Shown in pieces: positions 15,588 through 24,667 of a DNA stretch of 64,000 nucleotides. The first letter of the stretch is position 1. Every line of letters starts with the position of its first letter. Where the stretch lies: assembly GCF_036567765.1 (NCBI RefSeq), contig NZ_DATCTU010000071.1, positions 1 to 64,000 of the forward strand, given 5' to 3'. Origin of the DNA: Pseudobacteroides sp. Lineage in GTDB: Bacteria > Bacillota > Clostridia > Acetivibrionales > DSM-2933. The notes under the pieces are model-generated. The model was not told the origin of the DNA and did no database searches. It worked only from the letters and a program-made list of their open reading frames with translations. The translations under genes and the position numbers were made by a program.

Positions 15588-17894
15588 TTATTTCTCGAAG
15601 CTAAGCTCACACAAGCTGTTTTCGCCTGCAGCAGATCCAGTGTGTACAGGGTAGAGCTGGTATTTTCTCTTTCCGTTTTCCGAATCATTGTCAGATATGG
15701 ATAAGTTCCAAGGTATTGTGGTGCCGGCAAGGTCTTCTACAGGCAACTCGATACCTAACTCAAGCACAGTGCCTTCCTTATTCCATGCCGCTTTAACTTT
15801 ACCATTATAAGAACCTGGGTCAAAATCCTTTCCTACAACAGTTCGAAGAATATTTACAGTATCCTCAGGCCTTATAGATACTTCCACATTATCGTTTTCT
15901 GCAGGGTTGGCATTATTTGTAACTGTTTTATCATCGATTCTTGTAATATAGAGGAAAACGGAATTTTTATCAAATATGGCCCTCCACTCAGCATAACAGT
16001 CCTTTGCATCCTTTGGAGACGACTGATCTTTGGGATTAAGCTGATTAAACGCAAGTTTGTATTTAATTGCATTATCCCAGACACCCGGATCTTCTGTTCC
16101 GTCAATGGTTGGGGCCCTTAAGGCTTTGCGTGCCATAAAGGGAGGTAGAGTATATTCTTTTGGGGCTGGCTTTTTGGGCTCGCCCACAAAATACAATGCA
16201 GAGAGATCTTTGCCCTGCCAGCTGGTGTTTGCTCCGTTTACAGGGTACAACTGAAATGTCCTTCCACCTGTAAAGTCGTCACTGTCTGTAAGAGCTGTAT
16301 TCCATCCCATTGTTATTCCGGCTAAATCCTTTTCAGCAGGGACTTCAATAGAAAACTCAACAATTTTTCCATCTTTACTCCAAACAGCCTTTCTTTCACC
16401 GGCAGCAGGATTAAAGGACCAATCCTCGCCTATAAGTGCTCTTATTTGGTTGACCTCTCCGTTGTGTTCGGTAAATAACTCTATACAGTCATTTTCATAT
16501 TCTGTGGCAGCCTGTGAAACTGTTTTATTGTCATTTCGTTCTATCATTCCATAGAGCTTGTTTTTATTGTAAACAACCCTCCAGGTACCGCTTATATTTT
16601 TCAAATCTTGAGGCGGTCTTAAGTCATTTTCATTTAGCTGGTTATATGCAAAGGGGTATACCACCGCATCCTTCCATTCTTCAGCACTATACCTACCGTC
16701 TATGACAGGTGGATTTGTAACAGGGTTTGCGGCAAACGGAGGAACTATAACCCTTTTCTTCAATGCTTCCTTCTTGAGAGCTTCATAGTCTATTTTTACA
16801 GGACCTTTTTTCAAAGCATCTACTAAAGCGTTATATGCGGGCTTTGGCTTATATTCCTTGTCAAAAATATGTGCATCCCCTGACTCAGGGTAAGTAACAG
16901 GCACCCATGAGTGCTTATCTGTAAGACCCCACATGGTGAATACCTTTACCTTGTCAAAGTTTAATGCGATGTTCATTAATTGAGAGTAGGCTTCCGCCTG
17001 GTTCTTAAGCTGAGCTTCGTCTGCATAACCGTATATTCGGAAGTCAACTTCAGTAAAATCAACTTCAAGACCCAAATCTGCAAACCTTTTCACATTGTCA
17101 TATATACTTCCCATATCGGGAGGTGTCTGCATATCGAAATGGCATTGGAATCCGATTCCATGTATGGGTACTTTTTTTGCAAGGAGTTCTTTCACATACT
17201 TGTAATAATAGTCTGACTTAACTCCCTTTTCTTCTATAAAGAAGTCATTCATGTAGAGTTTGGCATCAGGATCTGCCTCATGAGCCCACTGGAATGCTTT
17301 TTCTATGTATTCAGGTCCTATTTTTTCAAGCCATAAGGTGTTTCTTAATGTATATACATCAATAACCTCATTCACCACATCCCATGCATGGACCTTGCCT
17401 TTGTAGTGGCCTACCACAGTTTTGATATGATTTTCCAGAATTTTTAGCATTTCTTCCTTGGAGAAGTTTCCGCTGGTTAGCCAGGAAGGGTTTTCGATAT
17501 GCCACACAAGTGTATGACCTCTCACCTTCATATTGTTGCTTAAAGCAAAGTCAACAATTTTGTCTGCTCCTTTAAAATCAAAGATACCCTTTTTGGGTTG
17601 AATAAACCCCCATTTCATCCTGTTTTCAGGAGTTATAAAGTTGTAATTTTCCTTAAGGATTTTGGCGTATTGCGGTTCATCCAGGAAATTTGGCTCAATG
17701 GCAGCACCTACAAGAATGCCGCGTTGGTCCGCCAATTGTCTCAGATTGTCGGTTGTGCTGTCCGGGTTTTGGGTTGTGTTTGCCGGGTTTACAGAAGCGG
17801 TGGCTTGGGGCTTCTTATTATTGCTGCTGCAGCCAGTCAGCAAAAGAGAAACAAGAAGCAGAGATGAAAGTGCATGGTGTACCAGTCTTTTCAA
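15588..17894 (-). CDS. GH10 endo-beta-1,4-xylanase, lipoprotein with two CBM9-like modules
   Basis: A 768-residue enzyme predicted to cut xylan at the outer face of the cell. The lipobox 'LLLTGC' (Cys22) anchors it to the membrane. A short low-complexity linker precedes a GH10 domain (about 50-375), with acid/base Glu176 in 'WDVVNEV' and nucleophile Glu282 in 'DFTEVDF'. Two related CBM9-type modules follow (about 385-585 and 590-768), marked by 'PPVIDGRYSAEEWKDAV' and 'APTIDGTEDPGVWDNA'. The start is TTG behind GGAGGAA. Unlike the other carbohydrate enzymes here it has no dockerin, so it should act as a cell-bound enzyme outside the cellulosome. It appears to be transcribed alone. Confidence 0.92.
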   Translation of the reverse strand: MKRLVHHALSSLLLVSLLLTGCSSNNKKPQATASVNPANTTQNPDSTTDNLRQLADQRGILVGAAIEPNFLDEPQYAKILKENYNFITPENRMKWGFIQPKKGIFDFKGADKIVDFALSNNMKVRGHTLVWHIENPSWLTSGNFSKEEMLKILENHIKTVVGHYKGKVHAWDVVNEVIDVYTLRNTLWLEKIGPEYIEKAFQWAHEADPDAKLYMNDFFIEEKGVKSDYYYKYVKELLAKKVPIHGIGFQCHFDMQTPPDMGSIYDNVKRFADLGLEVDFTEVDFRIYGYADEAQLKNQAEAYSQLMNIALNFDKVKVFTMWGLTDKHSWVPVTYPESGDAHIFDKEYKPKPAYNALVDALKKGPVKIDYEALKKEALKKRVIVPPFAANPVTNPPVIDGRYSAEEWKDAVVYPFAYNQLNENDLRPPQDLKNISGTWRVVYNKNKLYGMIERNDNKTVSQAATEYENDCIELFTEHNGEVNQIRALIGEDWSFNPAAGERKAVWSKDGKIVEFSIEVPAEKDLAGITMGWNTALTDSDDFTGGRTFQLYPVNGANTSWQGKDLSALYFVGEPKKPAPKEYTLPPFMARKALRAPTIDGTEDPGVWDNAIKYKLAFNQLNPKDQSSPKDAKDCYAEWRAIFDKNSVFLYITRIDDKTVTNNANPAENDNVEVSIRPEDTVNILRTVVGKDFDPGSYNGKVKAAWNKEGTVLELGIELPVEDLAGTTIPWNLSISDNDSENGKRKYQLYPVHTGSAAGENSLCELSFEK

Positions 17895-17961
17895 AAAAAT
17901 TCCTCCCTCAAAAGTTTCATTCCGTTTGGTGAACTATTCAGATTTGGTTTGGATAAGTTCC

Positions 17962-17988
17962 GATAAGCCAGCTACAAAGTGGCTTATT
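17962..17988. repeat. Inverted repeat upstream of the GH10 gene
   Basis: GATAAGCCA and TGGCTTATT are inverted around a 9-base spacer, about 70 bases upstream of the xylanase start. It may be an operator or a short terminator facing the plus strand (T-rich downstream). Confidence 0.4.
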
Positions 17989-18104
17989 ATTATTTTACAC
18001 TAAAATAATGTAATGAGCAAAGAAATATGATAATTACAGGGTGCAATGTATTTGTCAATTAAGGGAGTTGTTATAATAATTATAAAAATTTTACATATAA
18101 TGCA

Positions 18105-18131
18105 TTGACATATTTCGATTTTTGCTATAAT
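18105..18131 (+). promoter_or_regulatory. Promoter of the modified-peptide (RiPP) locus
   Basis: TTGACA at 18105-18110 and TATAAT at 18126-18131 both match the sigma-A consensus, but the spacer is 15 bases, shorter than the usual 17. The predicted leader before the precursor gene is about 165 bases and contains the hairpin at 18196-18230. Confidence 0.55.
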
Positions 18132-18195
18132 ATCATTAATAAGAATAATATACCAATCAAGCAAATAAACATAAAAAAAGAGATAAAATGTAAAT

Positions 18196-18230
18196 AAAAT
18201 GCTAATTATAGTGATGTAATTAGCATTTTT
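18196..18230 (+). terminator. Terminator-like hairpin in the leader of the RiPP precursor
   Basis: A 13-bp perfect stem (AAAATGCTAATTA with TAATTAGCATTTT), with an 8-base loop, ends in a T-run. It lies between the promoter and the precursor start, so it could be an attenuator, or it could end an earlier short transcript. Confidence 0.55.
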
Positions 18231-18303
18231 ATAAAACTTCCTGTAAGGGGGGTATACATAATTTTTTAATTAATTTTACTATTTATAAAGAGGAGGGATA
18301 CGC

Positions 18304-18438
18304 ATGAAAAACATCAACAAGAATGAAGAACTCTGGACAAATTTGTCAGCTGAGAATCTCGAAAAGAGAGAAGAATATCTCCACATCTGTGCAGATTGCT
18401 GCTGGAAAGTATGTGCAAACTGCTGCTGGAAAATATAA
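18304..18438 (+). CDS. RiPP precursor peptide with a duplicated CCWK core
   Basis: A 44-codon gene with a strong ribosome site (GAGGAGGG, 18290-18297) before ATG 18304. Residues 1-28 form a charged, Cys-free leader rich in Asn, Glu and Lys. Residues 29-44 are CADCCWKVCANCCWKI, two octapeptides of the form CA(D/N)CCWK(V/I) encoded by 24-base tandem repeats (18388-18411 and 18412-18435). Six Cys, two Trp and two Lys lie in the last 16 residues. A radical SAM/SPASM enzyme, an M50 protease with a PqqD-like region and an ABC exporter follow, which is the usual context of a ribosomally made, modified peptide. Thioether (sactipeptide/ranthipeptide) or Lys-Trp crosslinks are possible. I recognise no named family. 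Confidence 0.85.
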   Translation: MKNINKNEELWTNLSAENLEKREEYLHICADCCWKVCANCCWKI

Positions 18439-18496
18439 TTTAGTTTTAATTTAATACAACTTATGTAAGGTAATATTTATCAACCCATACAGGATA

Positions 18497-18527
18497 ACCT
18501 ACCCTTATCAAATCGATAGGGGTAGGT
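18497..18527 (+). terminator. Leaky terminator between precursor and maturase genes
   Basis: A 13-bp stem (ACCTACCCTTATC with GATAGGGGTAGGT, one G-T pair) with a 5-base loop lies in the 171-base gap. It is followed by an AT-rich but not T-only stretch. A hairpin here is common in RiPP loci and would give more precursor than enzyme mRNA. Confidence 0.6.
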
Positions 18528-18609
18528 ATTAATTAATCAATCTAGATTTTAATGAATTAAAAATTTCTTAATATATTTAATAACTTAAATTAAATTAGGG
18601 GGTAAGAAC

Positions 18610-19992
18610 ATGCCAGTATTAACAAGATATTTATCAAGATTTGAACTTGATGAGAATAATATTTTCCTGGTTAATTCACTGTCAGGAGCACTTGATTTGG
18701 TGGATAGGGATACCGATAAAAAGATAGAAATTATTAAATCTACCCAAAGCATTAATCATTTGGATGATGGACTTCTGACCAGCTTAAAGGAAAGAGGGTA
18801 TCTTTTTGATACAAAACAGGATGAGGATGCTATATTGGACAGGCTAAATGCATTAAGAATAAAATCGGTGGACAAATCAATTGTAATGTTTGTTATATGT
18901 CCAACAACATTTTGCAATTTGCGTTGCACCTATTGTTTTGAAAGTGAAGAAGTAAAAAGCAATCCTAATGTAATAAACGATGAACAAATAGAAAATATAT
19001 TCAAGCATATAAAGCAGATTTTGGATGAAAGAAAGCCTGAACAATCATATATTGAGTTGTTTGGTGGAGAACCTCTTCTGCCAAGTACACTCGAAGTAAA
19101 CAAACAGATATTTAAATTTGCAAAGGATAATAAGCTTTTCATTTCGATAATTTCAAATGGAACTCATATAAATGAGTATAAAGAGCTGTTTGAAGAATAC
19201 AAGGATACAGTTATTTCATTGCAAATAACAATGGACGGCACAAAGGAATTCCACGATAAAAGAAGAATAAAAATCGACAAATCCGGAACTTTTGATATAA
19301 TAAGTGAAGGTATAGATTCCTTGTTAAACATAGGAATAAGTGTTAGATTGAGGGTGAACGTTGATTCCAGTAATGTAGAAAACCTAAAAGCATTTGAGAG
19401 CTATATGGTAGAAAGAGGATGGAATCAGTTTAAAAACTTCGGATCTGATGTGGCACCTGTTACCGACCATCATGGTAAAGGTGAAATAGATGACTTGATG
19501 GAAGAACATAAGATTGTAAAAAAGATTAAGGAAGTATACCCGGAAGATGAAAATAAACGTGCATTCTTTAATCTGTCAATGTTTAGAATACTGGATCATA
19601 TAACTAAGGGGTTGGGATTTACAAATGAAAAGGTAAGCTTTTCAAAATTTTCATATTGCGAAGCAAATAGAATGCAATTCTATGTGTTTGATCCAAGCGG
19701 GTATGTATATGCATGTCCTGAGACAGTAGGGCAGCCTGAGATGGCTATTGGAAAATATGGAAATGATTTGGTGTTGGATGACAGTAAAGTTAATGTATGG
19801 AATGGTCGAAGTGTATTCAGGATACCAAAATGCAGGGAATGTGAAATTGCCCCTCTTTGCGGCGGCGGATGTGCTTATGCAGCTGTAAAAACAAACGGAA
19901 ATATCGATGATCCGGTGTGTAACGGTGCAAAGGAAGTACTTTCGGAATACATATATAGCATAAAGGATACCATTTTAGAAAGGTTTGCGTAA
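18610..19992 (+). CDS. Radical SAM/SPASM peptide maturase
   Basis: A 460-residue iron-sulfur enzyme that should install crosslinks in the precursor at 18304. The radical SAM cluster motif CX3CX2C is seen as 'CNLRCTYC' (Cys102, 106, 109). 'ELFGGEPLL' matches the SAM-binding GGE motif. The C-terminal SPASM region holds further cluster cysteines ('CPETVG', 'CRECEIAPLCGGGC', 'VCNG'). Residues 1-90 form an extra N-terminal domain that probably recognises the leader peptide. The ATG at 18610 follows AGGGGG. Its stop lies 4 bases before the next start codon, so the two are coupled. Which bond it makes (Cys S-C, or Lys-Trp C-C) cannot be read from the sequence. Confidence 0.93.
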   Translation: MPVLTRYLSRFELDENNIFLVNSLSGALDLVDRDTDKKIEIIKSTQSINHLDDGLLTSLKERGYLFDTKQDEDAILDRLNALRIKSVDKSIVMFVICPTTFCNLRCTYCFESEEVKSNPNVINDEQIENIFKHIKQILDERKPEQSYIELFGGEPLLPSTLEVNKQIFKFAKDNKLFISIISNGTHINEYKELFEEYKDTVISLQITMDGTKEFHDKRRIKIDKSGTFDIISEGIDSLLNIGISVRLRVNVDSSNVENLKAFESYMVERGWNQFKNFGSDVAPVTDHHGKGEIDDLMEEHKIVKKIKEVYPEDENKRAFFNLSMFRILDHITKGLGFTNEKVSFSKFSYCEANRMQFYVFDPSGYVYACPETVGQPEMAIGKYGNDLVLDDSKVNVWNGRSVFRIPKCRECEIAPLCGGGCAYAAVKTNGNIDDPVCNGAKEVLSEYIYSIKDTILERFA

Positions 19993-19996
19993 TATT

Positions 19997-21280
19997 ATGG
20001 AGCTTACTGAAAAGGATCTTTTAAAAATCAAGGATTATGAAGCCCATTCTCTGGATGTTGCTGAAGAAGGGAATAACTTCGTTCTGAGCTTTGCAAACGG
20101 TGTTTATCTAAAAGTATCGGACAGCACCCTGAAGTTTGTATCCAGATTGGATGGGACAAAGCCCATAGATGATATTATTGAGGAATTGAAGGAAGAAGAG
20201 GGTATTTATCTTAGAAAGGAGCAGGTTGAATCTTTTATATATGAAAACCTTTCAAAAAACTGCCTTCTTACTAACGAGGAATATAACAGTAAAAGTGGAG
20301 TAATTCCGGATGGAAGCCAGCTGTGGTTCCATTTTCCGTTATTTCGCGGTGAAAGAATCAATGTGATATTAAAACCAGTTTCGGTTCTGTTTAAAAAGGT
20401 TGCTGTTATATCCAGCATCCTTTTGTTTATTGTGCTGCAAATATATTTTGTGATTAACGGATTTTACAGTGATATAAACTTTAGCAATGTATTACATATG
20501 AATACTGCAGGAACCCTGGTTATAGTTTTTGTATCGTTTATTCTGCACGAGATGGGCCATGCGGCAGCTGGTGTCTATTACAATATCAGGATAGGAAACA
20601 TGGGGCTTGGAATATACCTCTTTAGGCCTGTTTTTTACACAGACTTGAGTGAAGCATGGAAATTGAACAGGAAAAAGCGAATGGTGACAAACTTTGGAGG
20701 ACTGTATTTCCAAATAGTCTATGCGGCTATTTTATCTGTTATTTTATTATTTACCGATGCATTTATATTAAAGATATCGATAATACTTATTGTGGTTTCA
20801 GTGCTAATGAACTTAGATCCCATTTTAAGGCTTGATGGATATTGGATATTATCTGATTTATTCGGTGTCGTTAATGTTAATGACAGGGCATTTGACATGT
20901 TGGTAAAGGTAATTCAGAAGATATTCACAAAGAAGGATATCGATTTGGGTTATGGTGCTAACATCAAAAAGAATGTAAGGATGTTTGTATACATATACTC
21001 GTTTATATATGTAGCATCCACCCTGATAGCTCTTTTCTTTGGAATTTTCATTGTTGGCAAATTACTTGTAAACTATCCTGAGATAACTGGTTTATTGGGG
21101 CAAATAAAAGAGTGTATAGGAAATAAAGATATTCTTGGATTTCTAAGCAGAATGAATAACCTATTGGTTCTATTACTTCCACTTATTTACTTTATAATTA
21201 TGATAATTTATAATATACATAGGATAAAAAATAGAAACAGATTTAGGGATACAAACAAAAATAAGGCTATAGTATCATAA
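19997..21280 (+). CDS. M50-type peptide metalloprotease with PqqD-like N-terminal domain
   Basis: A protein of about 427 residues, probably the leader peptidase or a transport partner of the modified peptide. Residues about 10-90 resemble PqqD/RRE leader-binding domains ('FANGVYLKVSDSTLKFVSRL' region). The membrane part then begins; zinc motif HEMGH (His184, Glu185, His188) lies in one membrane helix and the third ligand in 'NLDPILRLDGYWILSD', the M50 pattern NxDPxxxxDG. About six to eight membrane segments are expected. The ATG at 19997 is chosen over the in-frame TTG at 19985, though the GAAAGG site is rather far from it. It belongs with the radical SAM gene upstream and the ABC genes downstream. 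Confidence 0.88.
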   Translation: MELTEKDLLKIKDYEAHSLDVAEEGNNFVLSFANGVYLKVSDSTLKFVSRLDGTKPIDDIIEELKEEEGIYLRKEQVESFIYENLSKNCLLTNEEYNSKSGVIPDGSQLWFHFPLFRGERINVILKPVSVLFKKVAVISSILLFIVLQIYFVINGFYSDINFSNVLHMNTAGTLVIVFVSFILHEMGHAAAGVYYNIRIGNMGLGIYLFRPVFYTDLSEAWKLNRKKRMVTNFGGLYFQIVYAAILSVILLFTDAFILKISIILIVVSVLMNLDPILRLDGYWILSDLFGVVNVNDRAFDMLVKVIQKIFTKKDIDLGYGANIKKNVRMFVYIYSFIYVASTLIALFFGIFIVGKLLVNYPEITGLLGQIKECIGNKDILGFLSRMNNLLVLLLPLIYFIIMIIYNIHRIKNRNRFRDTNKNKAIVS

Positions 21281-21305
21281 AAATTTAGTAAATGGAGGTA
21301 CCACA

Positions 21306-21992
21306 ATGCAGTATGCGATTGAAGTCAGCAATGTGACAAAAGAAATTAACAACGATGGAAGCAAATTTACGGTACTTAACGACATCAGCTTTCAGGTACA
21401 AAAAGGGGAATACATATCCATAATGGGTAGGAGCGGCAGTGGAAAAAGTACGCTTCTTGGAATACTTGGAGGATTGGATAATGTTACAAAAGGGATTGTT
21501 AAGCTAAATGGCAAGGATATATCCAAAATGGATGAAAACAACCTTACCGACTTCAGAAACGAAAACATAGGAATAATTTTTCAATCGTTTAATCTGATTC
21601 CCACTATGAATGCTCTTGAAAATGTAGAGGTGCCGTTGTTCTTTTCAAAGAAGAGGTACAATATAAAGAAAAGGGCAGCAGAGCTTTTAGAAATGGTTGG
21701 ACTTGGAGATAAATTCAAGGTGTTCCCAAGACAGCTTTCAGGAGGGGAGCAGCAAAGGGTTGCAATAGCAAGGGCACTGTCTGCAGAGCCTCAAATACTT
21801 CTTGCTGATGAGCCTACAGGTGCTTTGGATAGCAAGAATGGGGATATGGTATTGGATATATTAAAGTCATTCAGAGATAAGTATGGGATGACGGTTGTTA
21901 TGGTAACCCATGATCAGAATGTAGCAAAAAGGACCGACAGGATCCTTTATATGGAGGATGGCAAGCTGAAGGGAGGGCTTTCGGAGGGATGA
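21306..21992 (+). CDS. ABC transporter ATP-binding protein (LolD/MacB type)
   Basis: A 228-residue ATPase with Walker A 'GRSGSGKST', Q-loop 'IIFQSFNLIP', signature 'LSGGEQQRVAIARAL', Walker B 'ILLADEPTGALD' and H-loop 'VMVTHD'. It belongs to the group that works with FtsX-type permeases to export or extract peptides and lipoproteins. TGGAGG precedes the ATG. It overlaps the permease gene by 4 bases (ATGA). Its place in the RiPP locus suggests export of the mature peptide, self-protection, or both. Confidence 0.93.
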   Translation: MQYAIEVSNVTKEINNDGSKFTVLNDISFQVQKGEYISIMGRSGSGKSTLLGILGGLDNVTKGIVKLNGKDISKMDENNLTDFRNENIGIIFQSFNLIPTMNALENVEVPLFFSKKRYNIKKRAAELLEMVGLGDKFKVFPRQLSGGEQQRVAIARALSAEPQILLADEPTGALDSKNGDMVLDILKSFRDKYGMTVVMVTHDQNVAKRTDRILYMEDGKLKGGLSEG

Positions 21993-24508
21993 TCAAGACA
22001 TTACAATTTTTTTATATTTATCATATCCGTTCCTGGAAGACTCAGAAAATTCAGGTTGCGTTGAGCATTCTGGCCATCGCCATGGGATTGGCTATTGCAT
22101 TGGCTATACAGCTTATTACGGCATATAATGTAAAAAACCTTGAAGCTAATGCAGAAAGGGTGAACGGCGGAGATATCAGCATAGTATCGGAGGACAGCCG
22201 GATTAAAAAAGAGCAGGTTGATTACCTTGAAAGCTTAGGAAAAAGCGGTGATATACAATATACCAAAACAGTGTTTTATAAGACCAACATCAATTATAAC
22301 CAGAAGTCTTCCATGATAATAATAAGATTTGTTGACTTTAAGAAGTATCCGTTATACAAGGATTCCGAGCTATCTTTTGATAAATTGAACAGTAAGAATG
22401 ATATTATTATAAGTTCAAATGTTGCTTCTAGGCTCAATGTAATAAAGGATAAAAAGGTAAGAATCTTTAATTCATCGTCTGGTGAAGCCAATTCATACAG
22501 GATAGCAGAAATAGTTAAGTCGGATGGCGAGCCGGCCATGGATATGAACATTTTTGGGTATGCATATATGGATATGAAATATGCACCGAATTTTGTGAGA
22601 GATCATGATACTAAAGCAGATAAGGTTTATGTGAAGGCATCAAATCTTGATAAAGTAGACAGCCTGAAAGAGTCTTTACTAAAAATATTTCCTTACTGTA
22701 ACATTCAGACATCAAAAGAAGTTTATGAAGCATTTAAAGGACAAATCGGAAATTTAAAAAGTGCTTTAAGCGTAATAAGTATTATAACCTTTATAATTGG
22801 AGGTATTGGAATAGCCAACACAATGATCATTTCCATCCTAAGAAGGGAAAAGGAAATCAGCATTTTAAGGGTGTTTGGGCTGAGAAGAAAAAAGATCAAA
22901 AGGCTTATTATGATGGAGAGTGCCTTATTTAGCATATTATCCAGCTTAATTGGCGTTCCCATGGGGATTATATTCAGCAATGTGATAAACTATATGATAT
23001 ATGACTCGTGGATGGACTTTTCCGATATATCCTTTGCTTTATTCCCTGCAGCTATCGCAGTAGCTATGAGTATAATAGTAAGTATTCTGTTTTCAGTAAT
23101 ACCTGTATCAATATGCAACAGAATGAATGTAATTTCTGTTCTGAGAGAACAGTACGTTAAGGCTGAGGATAAAATCAGGGTTGCCTTTCCCGTAATGTTT
23201 ATTACATTTGGTATAGGTATTCTGTTTTCAATATATTCAGGCAGTCTGTTAGGGCTTTTGTATAGTATTCTCCTTCTTTTCCTTGGATGCATTCTTTATA
23301 TTACTATGTCTATAATTATAAGGTTAATTTCAAGGATAACTATTGTTAATAACTATCTGTTCGTTTTTGCCTCGAAAAATTTAAGAAGGCAGTATAAAAG
23401 CATCTCAATAGTTCTAATCACGCTTGTAGTGGGAGTTATGTCTATAGGAATAATAATCAATATAAGCAATTCGGTTCTGCCTGGGTTAAAAAGCGTAGTC
23501 GAAAACCAATTTGGATATAATGTTATAGTCTCAGCATCGGATAAAAGCAGCAACGATATAAAAGATATACTTGATAAAGATAAAACTGTTAAAGGGTATT
23601 CCTATTCATTGAGAATTGATACCTATTTAAAGTCTTTAAATGGTATAAGTCTTGAGCAGAAATACATTGATGTTCTTAAGAAATCTGAAAAGGCTAACAA
23701 AATCAAGGAATTGGCAGTTGAAGGTGTTCAGATTGAAAAAAGCAAGGATTATTTTGAGCTTACTAAAGGTCGTTATTATAGTGACGAGGAAAAGAATAAA
23801 AATGTAGTAATATTGTCGGAGGAATTATCTGACGAAATGGGTATTAAAATCAATGATACACTGGAAATCGCTATAAATGGTAAGAACTATGGATTTAATG
23901 TCATAGGCATCAGAAAAAGCGGCCTTATAAATTCAGCTCAAATATTTGTCCCTCTGAATGTTTTAAAGGACAATACAAATTGGAACTCAGTTCTGTTTTA
24001 TGTAAATACTGACGGCAAGGATTCGGATGGACTTGTAAGGCAATTAAATTCAAGTATAGATTCAATTTTTGTACAAGACATAAACGACTTGCTTCCATCG
24101 CTAAATAAGGTAATTAATCAACAGATTGTCCTGTTTATGTATATAGCGATATTCTGTATACTTTCAGCTATTTTCCTAATGTCCAATATCACACTTATGA
24201 CTTTCAGGCAGAGAATAAAAGAATTCATACTTATAAAAGTTATGGGTGCAAAAACCAAGAACCTTTTAAAAATAATTTTCTGGGAAAGCTTAATTATCGG
24301 TATAGTGGGAGGCTGCTTCGCCATAGCTTTATCGGAAGTAGCAACAAGCTTTTTTATGAATATGTTCTTAAAGACGCCCTATGAACTCAAGTTAATAAGT
24401 TTTGTGCAATTGCTGTTGATATCTATTAGTATTGTTACCATATCAACAGGTATGATCATTCCGGGTATAAAAATAAAACAGCTCAATACTTTATTGAGGG
24501 CGGAGTAG
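21989..24508 (+). CDS. FtsX-like ABC permease of the RiPP locus
   Basis: An 839-residue membrane protein with the long FtsX layout: one N-terminal membrane helix, an extracellular MacB_PCD-like domain (about 45-245), three helices, a central pair of extra helices, a second extracellular domain (about 500-690) and three final helices. This duplicated form is typical of permeases for peptide export or antibiotic resistance (BceB/YtrF-like relatives). It is the partner of the ATPase at 21306 and is probably the last gene of the locus, since a terminator follows. Confidence 0.9.
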   Translation: MIKTLQFFYIYHIRSWKTQKIQVALSILAIAMGLAIALAIQLITAYNVKNLEANAERVNGGDISIVSEDSRIKKEQVDYLESLGKSGDIQYTKTVFYKTNINYNQKSSMIIIRFVDFKKYPLYKDSELSFDKLNSKNDIIISSNVASRLNVIKDKKVRIFNSSSGEANSYRIAEIVKSDGEPAMDMNIFGYAYMDMKYAPNFVRDHDTKADKVYVKASNLDKVDSLKESLLKIFPYCNIQTSKEVYEAFKGQIGNLKSALSVISIITFIIGGIGIANTMIISILRREKEISILRVFGLRRKKIKRLIMMESALFSILSSLIGVPMGIIFSNVINYMIYDSWMDFSDISFALFPAAIAVAMSIIVSILFSVIPVSICNRMNVISVLREQYVKAEDKIRVAFPVMFITFGIGILFSIYSGSLLGLLYSILLLFLGCILYITMSIIIRLISRITIVNNYLFVFASKNLRRQYKSISIVLITLVVGVMSIGIIINISNSVLPGLKSVVENQFGYNVIVSASDKSSNDIKDILDKDKTVKGYSYSLRIDTYLKSLNGISLEQKYIDVLKKSEKANKIKELAVEGVQIEKSKDYFELTKGRYYSDEEKNKNVVILSEELSDEMGIKINDTLEIAINGKNYGFNVIGIRKSGLINSAQIFVPLNVLKDNTNWNSVLFYVNTDGKDSDGLVRQLNSSIDSIFVQDINDLLPSLNKVINQQIVLFMYIAIFCILSAIFLMSNITLMTFRQRIKEFILIKVMGAKTKNLLKIIFWESLIIGIVGGCFAIALSEVATSFFMNMFLKTPYELKLISFVQLLLISISIVTISTGMIIPGIKIKQLNTLLRAE

Positions 24509-24547
24509 CAAACAAGATTTTCTATGCTAATGCACGAATGAAAAATT

Positions 24548-24620
24548 ACTTCCGCTTTTGAGCACGTATTGACGAGTTAAGTCAACACATGGGCGAAATT
24601 AATGGCGGAAGTTATTTTTT
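24548..24620 (+). terminator. Terminator of the RiPP operon
   Basis: ACTTCCGC (24548-24555) pairs with GCGGAAGT (24605-24612), followed by TTATTTTTT. The long loop contains its own small hairpin (TTGAC/GTCAA). Confidence 0.6.
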
Positions 24621-24667
24621 GATCATGACTAAATGAAAAGTGCTATGAAGGGGGATGAAATATAAAA

